Below, in pieces: positions 49,919 through 59,291 of a DNA stretch of 64,000 nt; positions within the stretch are counted from its first letter, which is position 1; every line of letters starts with the position of its first letter. A program made the translations under genes and the position numbers. The stretch spans positions 62,001 to 126,000 of the forward strand of contig DASVPR010000023.1 in assembly GCA_036389485.1 (NCBI GenBank), given 5' to 3'. The notes under the pieces were generated by a model. It searched no databases and was not told the DNA's origin. It saw only the letters and a list, made by a program, of their open reading frames with translations. The DNA is from CADCVT01 sp036389485 (GTDB lineage: Bacteria; Actinomycetota; Thermoleophilia; Solirubrobacterales; Solirubrobacteraceae).

Positions 49919-52851
49919 CGCCTGACGACGACGGCGGCGGTCGCCCGCGCCGTGCGGCCCTTCGGGTCGCGCAGCGTGAGCGCCGCCGTCGCCGTCAGCT
50001 TCCGGCGGTTGCGGGCGCGCTTCGCGAGGCGGATCCGCGCGACGCCCGTGCCGTTCGCGCCCGTCGTCACGCGGGCGCTGCCGAGCTTCCCGCGCCGGTC
50101 GCGCAGGACGAGCGTGCCCGTCGTGCCGGGGGTCGCGGTGAAGCGGACGGTCACGACGCCGCGGCGGTTCGGCTTCAGCGTCAGGCGGCGGGCGAGCTTC
50201 GCCACCGGCGGGAGGTCGTCGCCCGCGGGCGGGCGCGGCGTCGTCCCCTCGTCGGGCGCGGGCGGGCGCGGCACGTCGTGGCCGCCGCCGCCGGTGTCGC
50301 CGCCGCCGGTGTCGCCTCCGCCTCCGCCGCCGTTCCCGCCGCCGTCCCCCGAGTCCTCCTTCGGCTCCACCGGCGCGCCGTCCACGGTCACCGTCGGCGT
50401 CTCGCCGGCGCCGGGGTCGACGACGACGTTGCCGGTGACCGGCCCGTAGACCAGGCGCCGCCCGCGGTCGCCGCCGTCGATGTCGGTGACCGCGAACGAG
50501 AGGCCGTCCGCCTCGAAGCGCAATGACACGGGGTCGAGGTCGTTCGTGACCGCGAGCGTGCCGCCGGGCAGGCGCATGACGTCCGCGCGGTTCTCGAACT
50601 CGGCCTGGCCGAGGGTCAACGGGCCGGCGGTCGCGCGGCGCGCGGTGACGGGCAGCGGCTTCGGGACCTCGAAGTCGCCGAAGACCTCGATCTCCTTGCC
50701 GTTCGGCTCGCAGTTCGCCGCCAGCGCGAACTTGCGCGGCGTCCGGCCCGTGAGCAGGAACTCCTCGTACGCGCCGTGCAGCCACTTGTCCTTCGTCTGG
50801 TCCATGTGCGGGATCCCGCAGCGGCCCTGGGCGTGGATGTCGTCGCCGAGCGGGTCGGTCGTGCCGATCGGCCCCTGCGACGCGCTGATCCCCGGGACGG
50901 TGCCGTCGCCGTTGGCGTACTTGACGCCGACCTTGACCTTGCCGGTCTCCTGGTTCGGGACGAGGTAGACCTCCTTGACCGTCGGCAGCCCGAGCCCGAC
51001 GACCGACCGGACGTCGATCCGGCCGTCGTTGTCGAAGAAGCCGTCGATCTCGTCGCGGTGGTGCTGCAGCGCCTCGTTGAGCAGCGCCGGGTTGCCGTCG
51101 ACCGAGTCGACCCAGTTCGCGACGCCGGCCTGCGACTGCGCGACCCCGTCGACGTGCAGCCACGGCCCGTAGCTGTCGCTGGGGAACAGGTGGTAGGCGC
51201 CCGAGATGTTCGCCATGAACGACTTGAGCTTCTGGTTCTCGAAGAAGAGGTCGAGCGCGCTGAAGAACGGGACCTCGACCCCGAAGCTCACGCCGAAGAT
51301 CGACTTCGGCGAGCCCCACCACGGGTTGCCGACGCCGAGGACGCGCGCGACCTTCTTCGCGTGGGCGGGGTCCTCGAGGTAGGTGCGGATCAAGAGGCCG
51401 CCGTACGAGTGGCCGGCCAGCGCTACGCGGCTCGTGCCCTGCCGGACGAGCAGGTCCTTCTTCAGCATCTCGTCGATGAGGCCGTCGAGCGACTCGATCG
51501 TCGCGCTCGGCGCCTTGCGCCAGTCCCAGCCGAGGGTCGCCCAGCCGCCGGGCGGGTTCATGTGCTGGAGCCAGACGTTGGCGTGCTCGTACACGTCGGC
51601 GCCGAGGAACTTCTTGACCACCTCGCCGGTCGGCCCGGCACCGGGGCAGTTCAGGTTGCCCTTGCCGTCGGGGGTGAGGCTGATCGGGGTGAGGTCGATC
51701 GGCGGCGTCGCGGGCATCCAGACGTTCTCGCCGCCGCAGCTGATCTCCGAGCCGAGGAAGCCGGCCGCGTAGATCACCGGTAGGTCCTGGGACTGGACGT
51801 CGAACATGGAGCGGTTGCCCGGCTGGTCCGCGTAGCCGACCTGGCCGGGGTTGCCGTCGAGATACGGCGCCTCGACCGGGTCGTCGGGGTGGATGTCGCC
51901 GTTGGGGTCGGGCAGGCGGTGGGTGATGAAGCCGCAGTGCTGCTGGTCGTCGTCGTCCTTCGTGCAGCCGGTGAGCATGAGGCCGTTGCCGTCCGGCGTG
52001 AAGCGGACGCGGTTCGGCCGCTCGATGCCGAGGTTGAAGCGGTCGACCTGGTCGCCGTCCGCGAGGTCGATCGTGGCGACCTGGTTGCCGCCGGACAGCG
52101 TCTGCTCGATGAAGGTCAGCCGCTTGCCGTCGGGCGACGCGTCGAGGTCGACGATCCCGAGCGCGACCTTCAGCGTCTCGTCGGAGAGGACCTTGCGCAG
52201 CTGGAACTGCCCGCCGGCGCTGATGAAGATCGCGACGGGCTCGTCGGCGCGGTCCGGCCAGACGATCGACTGGTAGAGGCCGACGCCGTTCGGGTCCTCG
52301 TGCGCGATGAGCGTCTCGCCGCCGGGCGCGGCCGGATCGACGACGTAGACGTTCGTGCCCTGCAGCGAGGCGTGCGGCGCCTCGTCGCCGGTGGCCGCCC
52401 AGCGGATGAACGCGACCTTCCCCTCCGGGGTCCAGACGGGCGAGAGGTCCCAGAACATCTCGCCGTTGTCGCACTGGCTGCTGCAGGTGTCCTCCTTGCC
52501 CTCGAACGGGAAGCTCAGCTGCGTCCGCTGCTTCGTCTTCAGGTCCACGACGAAGACCGCGCTGCGGTCGGGGAAGGGGACGACGTCCGGGATCGTCGCG
52601 GTGAACGCGATCTTCGTCCCGTCGGGCGAGAACTGCGGCGTGGACTTCGGCTGGTTCGGATGCTCGCTGCCGCCCAGCGTGGTCCCACCGTACGAGACGG
52701 GACCGGCCTCGTCGTAGGGATCGTCGACCAGGAGCTGCTTGGACTGGTAGTCGATCCAGGCGACCTTGCCGTTGGAGCCGGAGAAGGCGGCGTCGGCGGC
52801 CGGGGCGACGAGGAGAGCCGCGAGGAGCGCGAGCAGGAGGGCGCGAAGCAT
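49915..52851 (-). CDS. secreted TolB-like propeller plus LCAT-like acyltransferase/lipase
   Basis: A 978-residue exported protein. A signal peptide (1-21) is followed by TolB/WD40-like blades (about 25-330; FSPDGTKIAFTA, LDASPDGKRLTF) and an alpha/beta hydrolase (about 350-760) that resembles LCAT/PDAT: YAAGFLGSEISC (lid start), TLGWDWR and VALAGHSYGGLLIRTY with Ser482. A Gly-rich linker (about 865-890) then leads to a C-terminal beta module ending in a basic tail. LCAT-type enzymes move acyl chains between lipids; substrate here unknown. Stop shares CTAG with amt. Confidence 0.8.
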
Positions 52852-52921
52852 GGGCGGACCCTCGCGCGCCGCGGGCGCGCCGGCATCGGGGGTTCCCCTA
52901 AATCGGCGATGATCCGGCGGC

Positions 52922-54828
52922 GTGAGCCGAGCAGCCGCCTCCCTCGTCGCCGTCGCGGCCGTGGCCTCGCTGGCCGGCGCCGCGGCGCCGGCCGCGGTGC
53001 CCGCGAAGTCGCTGAAGCCGGCGAAGGCCGCGAACCGCTGCGTCGCGGTCCGCGTGCTGGGGACGCGGCGCCCGGAGCTGCGGGTGTTCGTCAAGCCGAC
53101 CGGCCTCGGCCGGGCGATGCTCTACAGCCGCGACGAGCGGCTGCTCGCCGCCGGCGACGGCGGCGCCGTGGCGCGGACCCAGTCGCCGGGGCCCGCCGCC
53201 GAGTGGGCGCTGCGCAGCTACGGCCGGCGCGGGACGTCGATCCGCTCGATCGCGACCGGCCGCTGGCTGGCGATCGCGCGCGGCGGCACGCTCGCGACGG
53301 CCGGCTCCCGGACCCGGCGCGCCCGCTTCCGCCTGCGCCGCACCGGCGCGTGCCGCCCGTACCCGGAGGCCGAGCTGAACGCGAGCGGCCGGCCGTTCCG
53401 CGGCCCGCGCACCGGCGCGGTAACCGGGATCGCCGACCCGCACATCCACCTCGCGGCCGAGCTGCGCGCGGGCGGCATGGTGATCTCCGGGTCGACGTAC
53501 GACCGCTTCGGGATCACCGAGGCGCTCGGCCGCGACGCCGACAAGCACGGCGACGACGGCGGCATGGACATCACCGGCAACCTGCTGCGCTCGGGCTCCC
53601 CGACCGGGACCCACGACGTCCACGGCTGGCCGACGTTCGCCGGCTGGCCGACGTTCGACACCTACACCCACCACCAGGCCTACTACCGCTGGCTTCAGCG
53701 GGCGTGGCTGTCGGGGTGCGGCTGGCCGGCGCGATGGTCGTCGAGGACGAGCCGCTGTGCGCGATCGAGCCCGCGAAGTCCCACTCGTGCGACGAGACCG
53801 AGACCGCCGAGCTGCAGGTCGAGCGCCTGCGCGGGCTGCAGGACTACGTCGACGCGCAGGCGGGCGGCCGCGGCCGCGGCTGGTTCCGGATCGTGGAGGG
53901 CCCGGCCGCCGCCCGCCGCGCGATCCGCGCCGGGAAGCTCGCGGTCGTCCTCGGCTTCGAGTCCTCCAACCCGTTCGGCTGCCACGAGCGCCAGGGCGGG
54001 GCACAGTGCGACCGCGCGCAGATCGACGCGGGCATCGAGCGCATCCACGATCTCGGGATCCGCACGCTGTTCGTCGCCCACTGGGTCGACAACGCGCTCG
54101 CCGGCGCGGCGCTCGAGGGCGGCGACAAGGGCGCCTTCATCGCGGGGATGCAGCTCTCGCACACCGGCCGCCCGTTCGTCACCGGGGACTGTCCCCACCC
54201 CGGGCAGGGCGAGGAGCCGGCGGGCACCGGCCCGCTCGTCGGCCGGCAGTGCAACACGAAGGGGCTCACCGAGCTGGGCGAGTACGCGGTCCGGAGGCTA
54301 ATGGACCGGCACATGCTCATCGAGGTCGACCACCTGAGCGAGTGGGCGCGCGACCGCGTGCTGGCGATCGCCGAGGAGCGCCGCTACCCGCTCGTCTCGA
54401 GCCACACCGGGACCGGCGGGACGTGGGACCAGTCCGAGCTGCGCCGGCTCTTCGCCGTCGGCGGCTTCGCGTCGGCGACGCTCGACTCCGCGACGAAGCT
54501 GCCGGAGAAGGTGCTCGCGTTCCGCGAGCTCGGCGGCGCGTCCGTGGGCCTGTCGACCGACACCGGCGGCTTCGCGGCGCTGCCCGCGCCGGAGCCGGAG
54601 GCGCGGCTGACGTACCCGTTCCGATCGTTCGAGGGCGGCGTCGAGTTCGCGCGCCAGCGGACGGGGGAGCGGACCTTCGACCTCAACACCGACGGCATGG
54701 CGCACTACGGCCTGCTGCCCGACCTCCTGGCGCTGATGCGGACGCAGCCGCGCGGCGGCGAGGCGCTCGGCGCGCTCTTCGGCTCGGCCGAGGCGTACCT
54801 GCGCACCTGGGAGCGCGCCACCGGCTAG
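52922..54828 (+). pseudogene. M19-like dipeptidase gene with a frameshift
   Basis: Reading frame 2 runs from the GTG at 52922 through a signal peptide, a possible beta-trefoil-like region (about 40-140) and the start of a metallopeptidase domain (GIADPHIHLAAE). Near 53713 the protein continues sensibly only in frame 1 (WLSG, then VRLAGAMVVEDE) to the stop at 54826-54828. That half has EYAVRRLMDRHMLIEVDHLS, YPLVSSHTGTGG and SVGLSTDTGG, the renal-dipeptidase (M19) metal motifs. One extra G in the GGGG run at 53713-53716 would restore a roughly 635-residue protein. Either a recent mutation or a sequencing error. Confidence 0.82.
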
Positions 54829-55979
54829 CGGACCCGGCGCCGGGCGGTGCGCCGCAGCCACCGCAGCGGGCCCGTCACGAGCTCGGCGGTGGACGGGTCC
54901 TCGATCGCGTGCGCGCGGCCCGCGCCGAGCAGCAGGAGGCGCAGCTCCTCGCGTTTGTAGGCGGGCTCGGGCCGCAGCGCGAGGCGGCCGGCGGCCTCGG
55001 CGGGGAGGCCGCGGGGCCCGACCGTCTTCGCGCGGTCCTCGGGGGCCGCGAGCGCGCCGAGCGACCGCCGGACGAGCAGCGTCGTGCCGCCGACGCCGCG
55101 CGCCCAGCCGCGCGTGGCGGGCGGCAGGAAGGGGCCGAACACGCGCTCCGCGACGATCAGCCCGGTCGCGAGCGAGCGGTCGTTGCCGGCGCCCGCGCGG
55201 CTCAGCATGCGCGGGTCGGCGAGGTCGGGGCGGCGCGTCACGAGCATCGGCACGTCGGCGAGCCACTTCATCAGAGACCACAGGTGGTTCGTCCCGTGGA
55301 CCAGGACGTACGCGAGGTGCACCGCGACGGGCAGCGTCGGGACCTCGGCGCCGTGCACCACGACCGTGTGCGGCTCGGCGAACCACGCCGGGTCGACGGG
55401 CATGAGCCGGCTGTTGTCGAAGAGCCGCCAGTGGAGTTCGACGAGCGCGCCCATGTGGTCGGTGAGCTTCACGTCGCGCAGCAGCGGCAACCGGTCGAGG
55501 CGTGCGAGCGCGTCGGGCTCGACGGGCGGCCGGTCCGGATCCTTCGGCCGTCGCCAGCCGTACCACTCCAGCCCGGCCGCGCGCACGGCGTCGACCGCGA
55601 CGCCGATGTCGCCGGCCGGCACGAGCAGGTCCACGTCGCGGGTCGCGCGCACCGCGGGATCGCCGCCGGCCTCGGCCGCGAGCGCGAGCCCCTTCAGCAC
55701 GAGCGCGGGAACGCCGGCGTCGTGCAGCGCCCGCAGCAGCCGGCCCTGCAGCACGGTGAAGTGCAGGGAGCGCAGCATCGCGCGCTCGGCGGCGGCGGCG
55801 AGCTCCCGGTCGGGGGTCTCCATCCCCCGGTGCGCCAGCGCGGCGACGTCGTGCCGGCGGGCCAGGCGCGCGACCTCCTCCCAGTCCAGCCCGGTGGGGA
55901 CCACGGGCGGGCGCTCGACGCCGCAGGCGCGGGCGACCGCGGCGGCGAGGGCGCGGAGCTCGGGAGTGGCGCTCGGCAC
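54825..55979 (-). CDS. nucleotidyltransferase family protein (NTP_transf_5-like)
   Basis: A 384-residue protein. An N-terminal helical region is followed by ALVLKGLALA and RATRDVDLLV (111-120), where Asp115/Asp117 are the metal-binding pair of the polymerase beta-type nucleotidyltransferase fold. The middle part has VELHWRLFD and VHLAYVLVHG. Members of this family lie in polysaccharide and peptide-natural-product clusters, but no partner gene of either kind is adjacent. Start GTG 55979, with a CACCAT box 7 nt before it. Product and acceptor unknown. Confidence 0.8.
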   Translation of the reverse strand: MPSATPELRALAAAVARACGVERPPVVPTGLDWEEVARLARRHDVAALAHRGMETPDRELAAAAERAMLRSLHFTVLQGRLLRALHDAGVPALVLKGLALAAEAGGDPAVRATRDVDLLVPAGDIGVAVDAVRAAGLEWYGWRRPKDPDRPPVEPDALARLDRLPLLRDVKLTDHMGALVELHWRLFDNSRLMPVDPAWFAEPHTVVVHGAEVPTLPVAVHLAYVLVHGTNHLWSLMKWLADVPMLVTRRPDLADPRMLSRAGAGNDRSLATGLIVAERVFGPFLPPATRGWARGVGGTTLLVRRSLGALAAPEDRAKTVGPRGLPAEAAGRLALRPEPAYKREELRLLLLGAGRAHAIEDPSTAELVTGPLRWLRRTARRRVR

Positions 55980-56047
55980 GGCGCGTATGGTGCAACTCCC
56001 GTCGACTTCGCGCGGCCAGCTCTGGTGGCCAGGATCGGTCACCGCCT

Positions 56048-56383
56048 CTAGGAGGCGAGCAACCGTTCGAGTGACGCCTTCAGTTCCGGCAGCTCGCGCC
56101 GGACGGTGTCCTGGATCATCTGCGTGCGGATCCTGAAGTACTGGTGGCTGATGATGTCTCGGAGGCCCGCCATGTCCTCCCAGCGGACCTCGGGTGCCCG
56201 GCGCCGCAGTTCCGCGTCGACGTGCTTCGCCGCTTCGCCGATGACCATGAGGTTGAAGAGGACCGCGTGCAGCGCCACCTCGGACGCCAATTCCGATTCG
56301 CGCAGCGACCCGCCCGTGTGAGACTCGATCGCTTGGACGGCGTCGAGGATGTCGCGAACGCGCGCGTGCGGATCGCGGCTCAC
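56048..56383 (-). CDS. hepT: HepT-like toxin (HEPN, DUF86)
   Basis: A 111-residue HEPN RNase toxin. The active motif R-x4-H-x-Y is intact as Arg75-His80-Tyr82 in LRDIISHQYF. In characterised HepT/MntA systems the antitoxin nucleotidyltransferase adds AMP to this Tyr to silence the RNase. Its ATG overlaps the stop of the mntA-like gene by 4 bp, so toxin translation depends on the antitoxin gene ahead of it. Confidence 0.92.
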   Translation of the reverse strand: MSRDPHARVRDILDAVQAIESHTGGSLRESELASEVALHAVLFNLMVIGEAAKHVDAELRRRAPEVRWEDMAGLRDIISHQYFRIRTQMIQDTVRRELPELKASLERLLAS

Positions 56384-56868
56384 AGGGCGATCGCGTCGCG
56401 CTCGGCATCCCGGCGGACTTCCGGGCGCAGCATCTCAGCGGTCGCGACGTCGACCGACCGGCCCAGCAGTGCGCTTGCGTCCCGTCGGAACGCCACCAGG
56501 TCCAAGAGCGTCCGGGCCGGCTCCAACTCGACGAGCAGGTCCACGTCGCTCTCGATCCGTGCATCCCCGCGTGCCGCCGATCCGAAGAGGCGCACATTGG
56601 TCGCGCCGTGCCGGTGCGCGAGCGCGAGCAATCCTGCTCGCTCGCGTGCGACCGCGGTCGCGGCACCGTCCTCGGTGGGAGCCGGGCGAATCGTCAGCTC
56701 CCGGCCGCACGCAGCCAGCAGCCTTTCGAGGGTCGACACGCCGGGCGCCGCCGCGCCCGATTCGTACCGCGCGATCGCGGATTGCGATGTGACCGCTCGC
56801 CGCGCCAGCTCCGCTTGGGAGAGACCGGCCGCCTTCCGCGCCGCTCGCAGCTCGTCCGCGATCACCAT
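56380..56868 (-). CDS. mntA: XRE HTH-MNT fusion antitoxin
   Basis: A 162-residue two-domain antitoxin. Residues about 5-58 form an XRE HTH (AARKAAGLSQAELARRA, SQSAIARYESG). Residues about 75-162 form a minimal nucleotidyltransferase with the GSx10DxD motif (Gly96-Ser97, Asp108, Asp110). Most MntA proteins lack a DNA-binding domain, so here autoregulation is built in. A perfect 18-bp palindrome lies over its -10 box. A short GAAGGA precedes the ATG. Confidence 0.9.
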   Translation of the reverse strand: MVIADELRAARKAAGLSQAELARRAVTSQSAIARYESGAAAPGVSTLERLLAACGRELTIRPAPTEDGAATAVARERAGLLALAHRHGATNVRLFGSAARGDARIESDVDLLVELEPARTLLDLVAFRRDASALLGRSVDVATAEMLRPEVRRDAERDAIAL

Positions 56869-56880
56869 CGTCCTTCGGCC

Positions 56881-56886
56881 ATGATA
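56881..56886 (-). promoter_or_regulatory. -10 box (TATCAT) for the mntA-hepT operon
   Basis: On the minus strand TATCAT lies 12 nt before the mntA ATG and overlaps the outer end of the palindromic operator. Confidence 0.45.
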
Positions 56887-56900
56887 CCTGATCAGGTATC
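56883..56900. promoter_or_regulatory. perfect 18-bp palindromic operator of the toxin-antitoxin operon
   Basis: GATACCTGATCAGGTATC is identical on both strands. It lies 14 bp before the start of the HTH-bearing antitoxin and overlaps the -10 box, the expected place for autorepression. Confidence 0.8.
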
Positions 56901-56976
56901 GACGATGACTCAGGTGGTGGCCGCGCCCTGACGCAGTCGCGCGCGCCGAGCCGCGCCGAGCGCGACGCGCCGGCGG

Positions 56977-57372
56977 TCAGCCGCGGATCAGCGTGACGCG
57001 CAGGACCGACCGGCCGTTGCGGACCTTCGTGCGGAGCTTCCCGTTGATCACCCGGACGATCACGGTGTCGCCGTCCGTGCACCTCTTCCGCGGACCGGAC
57101 ACGAGCCGGTCCCGCAGCACGAAGCCGGCGGCGGTGCGTGCTCGCAGCCTGAGCCGGCCCCGGCAGGTGAAGCCGCTGGACCGGTAGCGCGTCGTGCCGG
57201 CGCGCTTGCCGATCTGGAGGCGCGTGAGGACGATCCGCATCGCGACCCTATGTCCGCTGTCGCGGTAGCCGCCGATCCACGTGCCAAGCTCGGGCGGCGC
57301 CTGCGCCGACGCGGGCGCCGTCGCGAGCGCGAGCGCGGTCAGCGCCGCCAAGACGATGACATGGCGAGTCAT
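56977..57372 (-). CDS. small secreted basic protein of unknown function
   Basis: A 131-residue exported protein with signal peptide (1-23, ending ASAQAPPE) and a basic beta-rich domain (GGYRDSGHRVAMRIVL, TCRGRLRLRARTAAGF, KCTDGDTVIV) with two cysteines. It is not a family I recognise. It follows the toxin-antitoxin promoter region, separated by a 76-bp stretch (56901-56976) in which I see nothing further. Confidence 0.68.
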   Translation of the reverse strand: MTRHVIVLAALTALALATAPASAQAPPELGTWIGGYRDSGHRVAMRIVLTRLQIGKRAGTTRYRSSGFTCRGRLRLRARTAAGFVLRDRLVSGPRKRCTDGDTVIVRVINGKLRTKVRNGRSVLRVTLIRG

Positions 57373-57457
57373 GGCGGACTGCTACCCGGCGGCGACGCCG
57401 CGGAGCCGCGCTTCGACGCCCGGGCGACATGACTCCCGGTCGCCCGCGGTCGCGCAC

Positions 57458-57463
57458 TAGGCT
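57458..57463 (+). promoter_or_regulatory. -10 box (TAGGCT) for the 57490 gene
   Basis: TAGGCT lies 26 nt before the start codon, giving a leader that holds a strong ribosome binding site. Confidence 0.4.
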
Positions 57464-57476
57464 CGCCGGACCCGAC

Positions 57477-57483
57477 AAGGAGG
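57477..57483 (+). promoter_or_regulatory. strong ribosome binding site (AAGGAGG)
   Basis: AAGGAGG lies 6 nt before the GTG at 57490. It is the best Shine-Dalgarno match I found and decides this start. Confidence 0.7.
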
Positions 57484-57489
57484 CCTTCC

Positions 57490-57780
57490 GTGCACGTGCG
57501 CGTCGTCCGGTTCACCGATGTCAGCAGCGAGCGTCTGACGCAAATGCTGACCCGCATCGAGCAGTCCGACGGCCCGCCCGAAGGCGTGCCCGCCACCGGG
57601 ATCCAGGTGCTGGTCGACGAGGCGCAGGGCACGGTCGTCGTCCTGCAGTTCTACGACAGCGCGGAGGACCTCGAGACCGGAGCCCGCGTCTTCGAGGCGA
57701 TGGACCCGGGCCAGACCCCGGGCACGCGCGCGTCGGTCGACGCGTGCGAGCTGAGAGTGGAGCGCCGCGCGCAGACCTGA
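57490..57780 (+). CDS. small cytoplasmic protein of unknown function
   Basis: A 96-residue protein with a likely ferredoxin-like alpha/beta fold: VRVVRFTDVSSERL, then IQVLVDEAQGTVVVLQFYDS, then an acidic segment and RASVDACELRVE. The pattern recalls small dimeric alpha-beta barrel monomers but is not a clear match. It has a consensus ribosome binding site, which suggests high translation. The tRNA-Phe gene follows on the other strand. Confidence 0.65.
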   Translation: MHVRVVRFTDVSSERLTQMLTRIEQSDGPPEGVPATGIQVLVDEAQGTVVVLQFYDSAEDLETGARVFEAMDPGQTPGTRASVDACELRVERRAQT

Positions 57781-57784
57781 GCGA

Positions 57785-57857
57785 TGGCGAGACCCGGACT
57801 CGAACCGGGGACACCACGATTTTCAGTCGTGTGCTCTACCAACTGAGCTATCTCGCC
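57785..57857 (-). tRNA. trnF: tRNA-Phe (anticodon GAA)
   Basis: Minus-strand cloverleaf of 73 nt. The acceptor stem GGCGAGA pairs with TCTCGCC and is followed by discriminator A. The D arm is GCTC-AGTTGGTA-GAGC, the anticodon stem is ACGAC/GTCGT-like with loop CTGAAAA (GAA), and the T arm contains GGTTCGAGTCC. The CCA end is not encoded. Confidence 0.96.
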
Positions 57858-57868
57858 GAGCGGCGGAA

Positions 57869-57874
57869 AGGGTA
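57869..57874 (-). promoter_or_regulatory. -10 box (TACCCT) of tRNA-Phe
   Basis: On the minus strand TACCCT lies 11 nt before the mature 5' end of the tRNA. Confidence 0.45.
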
Positions 57875-57886
57875 GCGCCGGGACGG

Positions 57887-57892
57887 TACGGT
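57887..57892 (+). promoter_or_regulatory. -10 box (TACGGT), leaderless-type
   Basis: TACGGT lies 6 nt before the GTG at 57899. Confidence 0.45.
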
Positions 57893-57898
57893 GCGGCC

Positions 57899-58138
57899 GT
57901 GGCGGAGACGGTCATCACGCTTCGGATCTGGCGGAAGGGGCCGCGGGGGCAGGAGCTTCTGGAGCGGCTCGGGCAGGAGCTCGGGCGCAGTGACGTCGTG
58001 GCCGACGACGCCGGGCTCGTGAAGCTCAGGATGGACGGGCGGGCGGGGAAGAGCTGGGACACGCTCCGCGACGCGCTGGATCGCGCCGGCAGCGACTGGC
58101 GCGAGTGGCTGCACCTGGAGTCGCGGCCGCCGCGCTGA
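57899..58138 (+). CDS. small protein of unknown function
   Basis: A 79-residue protein, predicted soluble and alpha/beta (VITLRIWRKGPRGQELLERL, then VVADDAGLVKLRMDG, then DWREWLHLES). Codon use matches its neighbours and a TACGGT box lies 6 nt before the GTG, which supports a real gene. No family recognised. It is next to tRNA-Phe and convergent with an M23 peptidase gene across a hairpin. Confidence 0.6.
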   Translation: MAETVITLRIWRKGPRGQELLERLGQELGRSDVVADDAGLVKLRMDGRAGKSWDTLRDALDRAGSDWREWLHLESRPPR

Positions 58139-58156
58139 GCCGCGTCGCGGGGGCGA

Positions 58157-58174
58157 GCCGCGCGGGCGCGCGGC
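58157..58174. terminator. GC hairpin between convergent genes
   Basis: GCCGCGC-GGGC-GCGCGGC has a 7-bp stem and 4-nt loop in the 40-bp gap between the small gene at 57899 and the M23 peptidase gene. No U-run follows. Confidence 0.45.
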
Positions 58175-58178
58175 CGCT

Positions 58179-59204
58179 CTAGCTCGCCCAGGCCTTGAGC
58201 TGAGGCAGCGGGTCGATCGGGTGGCCTCCCCGATCCCTCCAGCCGCCTTCCCAGATCTCGAAGTGGAGATGCGGGCCGGTGCTGCTGCCGGTGGTGCCGA
58301 CGTCGGCGATCTGCGCTCCCGCGCGCACGGGGGAGCCCGGCGTCACGGTGATGCTGCCGGTCTGGAGGTGCGCGAAGAAGAGCGAGCGGCCGTCGTCGGC
58401 GTTGATGACGACGTAGTTGCCGGCGCCGCCCTTTTGAAAATCAACGAAGGCGACGGTGCCGTTGAGCGGCGAGACGACGGCTTGGCCCTCGGCCGCCGCG
58501 ATGTCCTGGCCCTCGTGGGTGTGGCCGGTCCGGCCGGCGCCGAAGCGCGAACCCTCGCCGCCGAAGCTGTACGGACCGCGGACCGGGAAGACGCCCGAGC
58601 CGGTGGGGGCGGGCGACGGGGCCGGAGCGGGGGCCGGCGAGGGCTTGGGGCGCGGCTTCGGCTTCGGCTTGGGCTTCGGCTTGGCCTTGACCGTCACGAA
58701 CGCCTTGCCGCTCGCGTGGGCGGCGCGCGCGAGGACGGCGCCGCGGCCGTCGCGCGCGTGCACGCGGATGACGTACCGGCCGGCGGGCAGCTTCGACCCG
58801 CGCGGCCAGCGGACCGGGATCGTCCTCCCGACCGGGACCGAGCCGAGGTCCATGCGGGCGGGCACGGCGTGGGTCGCGACGTTCTGCACGACGACGCGCG
58901 CGCGGATGCGGCGCTCGCCCGGCTGCTCGATGCGGAGCCGGATGCGCGGCCGGTGGCCCTCGACGAGCTTCGCCGGCTTCACCGAGAACACGCGCGCGAC
59001 CGCGCGCGGCGGGTCGGGCGTGCCGAACTCGACGCCGCCGTGCTCGTCCGGAGCATCGCCGAGCGTGCCGCCCGTGCTGTTTGCCGCCGCGAGCGCGGAG
59101 GGGACCGCGAGCGGGGCGCCGACGATGCCGGGCAGCGCGGAAGGAACCGCGAGGAGAACGGCGAAGCAAGCGAGCAGCGGGAGAAGTACGCGGATCGGCG
59201 GCAT
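58179..59204 (-). CDS. secreted M23 (LytM) metallopeptidase
   Basis: A peptidoglycan endopeptidase-type protein of 341 residues. A signal segment (about 5-40) is followed by a beta domain (about 65-170, ending AGRYVIRVHARDGRGA), a KP-repeat then AP-rich linker (about 173-203) and a LytM domain (about 210-341) with HTHEGQDIAA (metal His/Asp) and GPHLHFEIW (HLH). The full metal set suggests an active enzyme. The ATG has a GGAGG a few bases upstream. Confidence 0.93.
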   Translation of the reverse strand: MPPIRVLLPLLACFAVLLAVPSALPGIVGAPLAVPSALAAANSTGGTLGDAPDEHGGVEFGTPDPPRAVARVFSVKPAKLVEGHRPRIRLRIEQPGERRIRARVVVQNVATHAVPARMDLGSVPVGRTIPVRWPRGSKLPAGRYVIRVHARDGRGAVLARAAHASGKAFVTVKAKPKPKPKPKPRPKPSPAPAPAPSPAPTGSGVFPVRGPYSFGGEGSRFGAGRTGHTHEGQDIAAAEGQAVVSPLNGTVAFVDFQKGGAGNYVVINADDGRSLFFAHLQTGSITVTPGSPVRAGAQIADVGTTGSSTGPHLHFEIWEGGWRDRGGHPIDPLPQLKAWAS

Positions 59205-59291
59205 GGATCCTCCGAGGTGGTCGATCCCTCGACCCCTTCCTTGCCGCGCTGCAACCCGCGTTGCACGAGTTCGGAGCGGTGAACCCGTGCG

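Noticed and set aside
54825..55979. Part of a lasso-peptide or other RiPP cluster
   Set aside because: The nucleotidyltransferase family occurs in such clusters, but no precursor peptide, asparagine synthetase, protease or PqqD-like gene is nearby.
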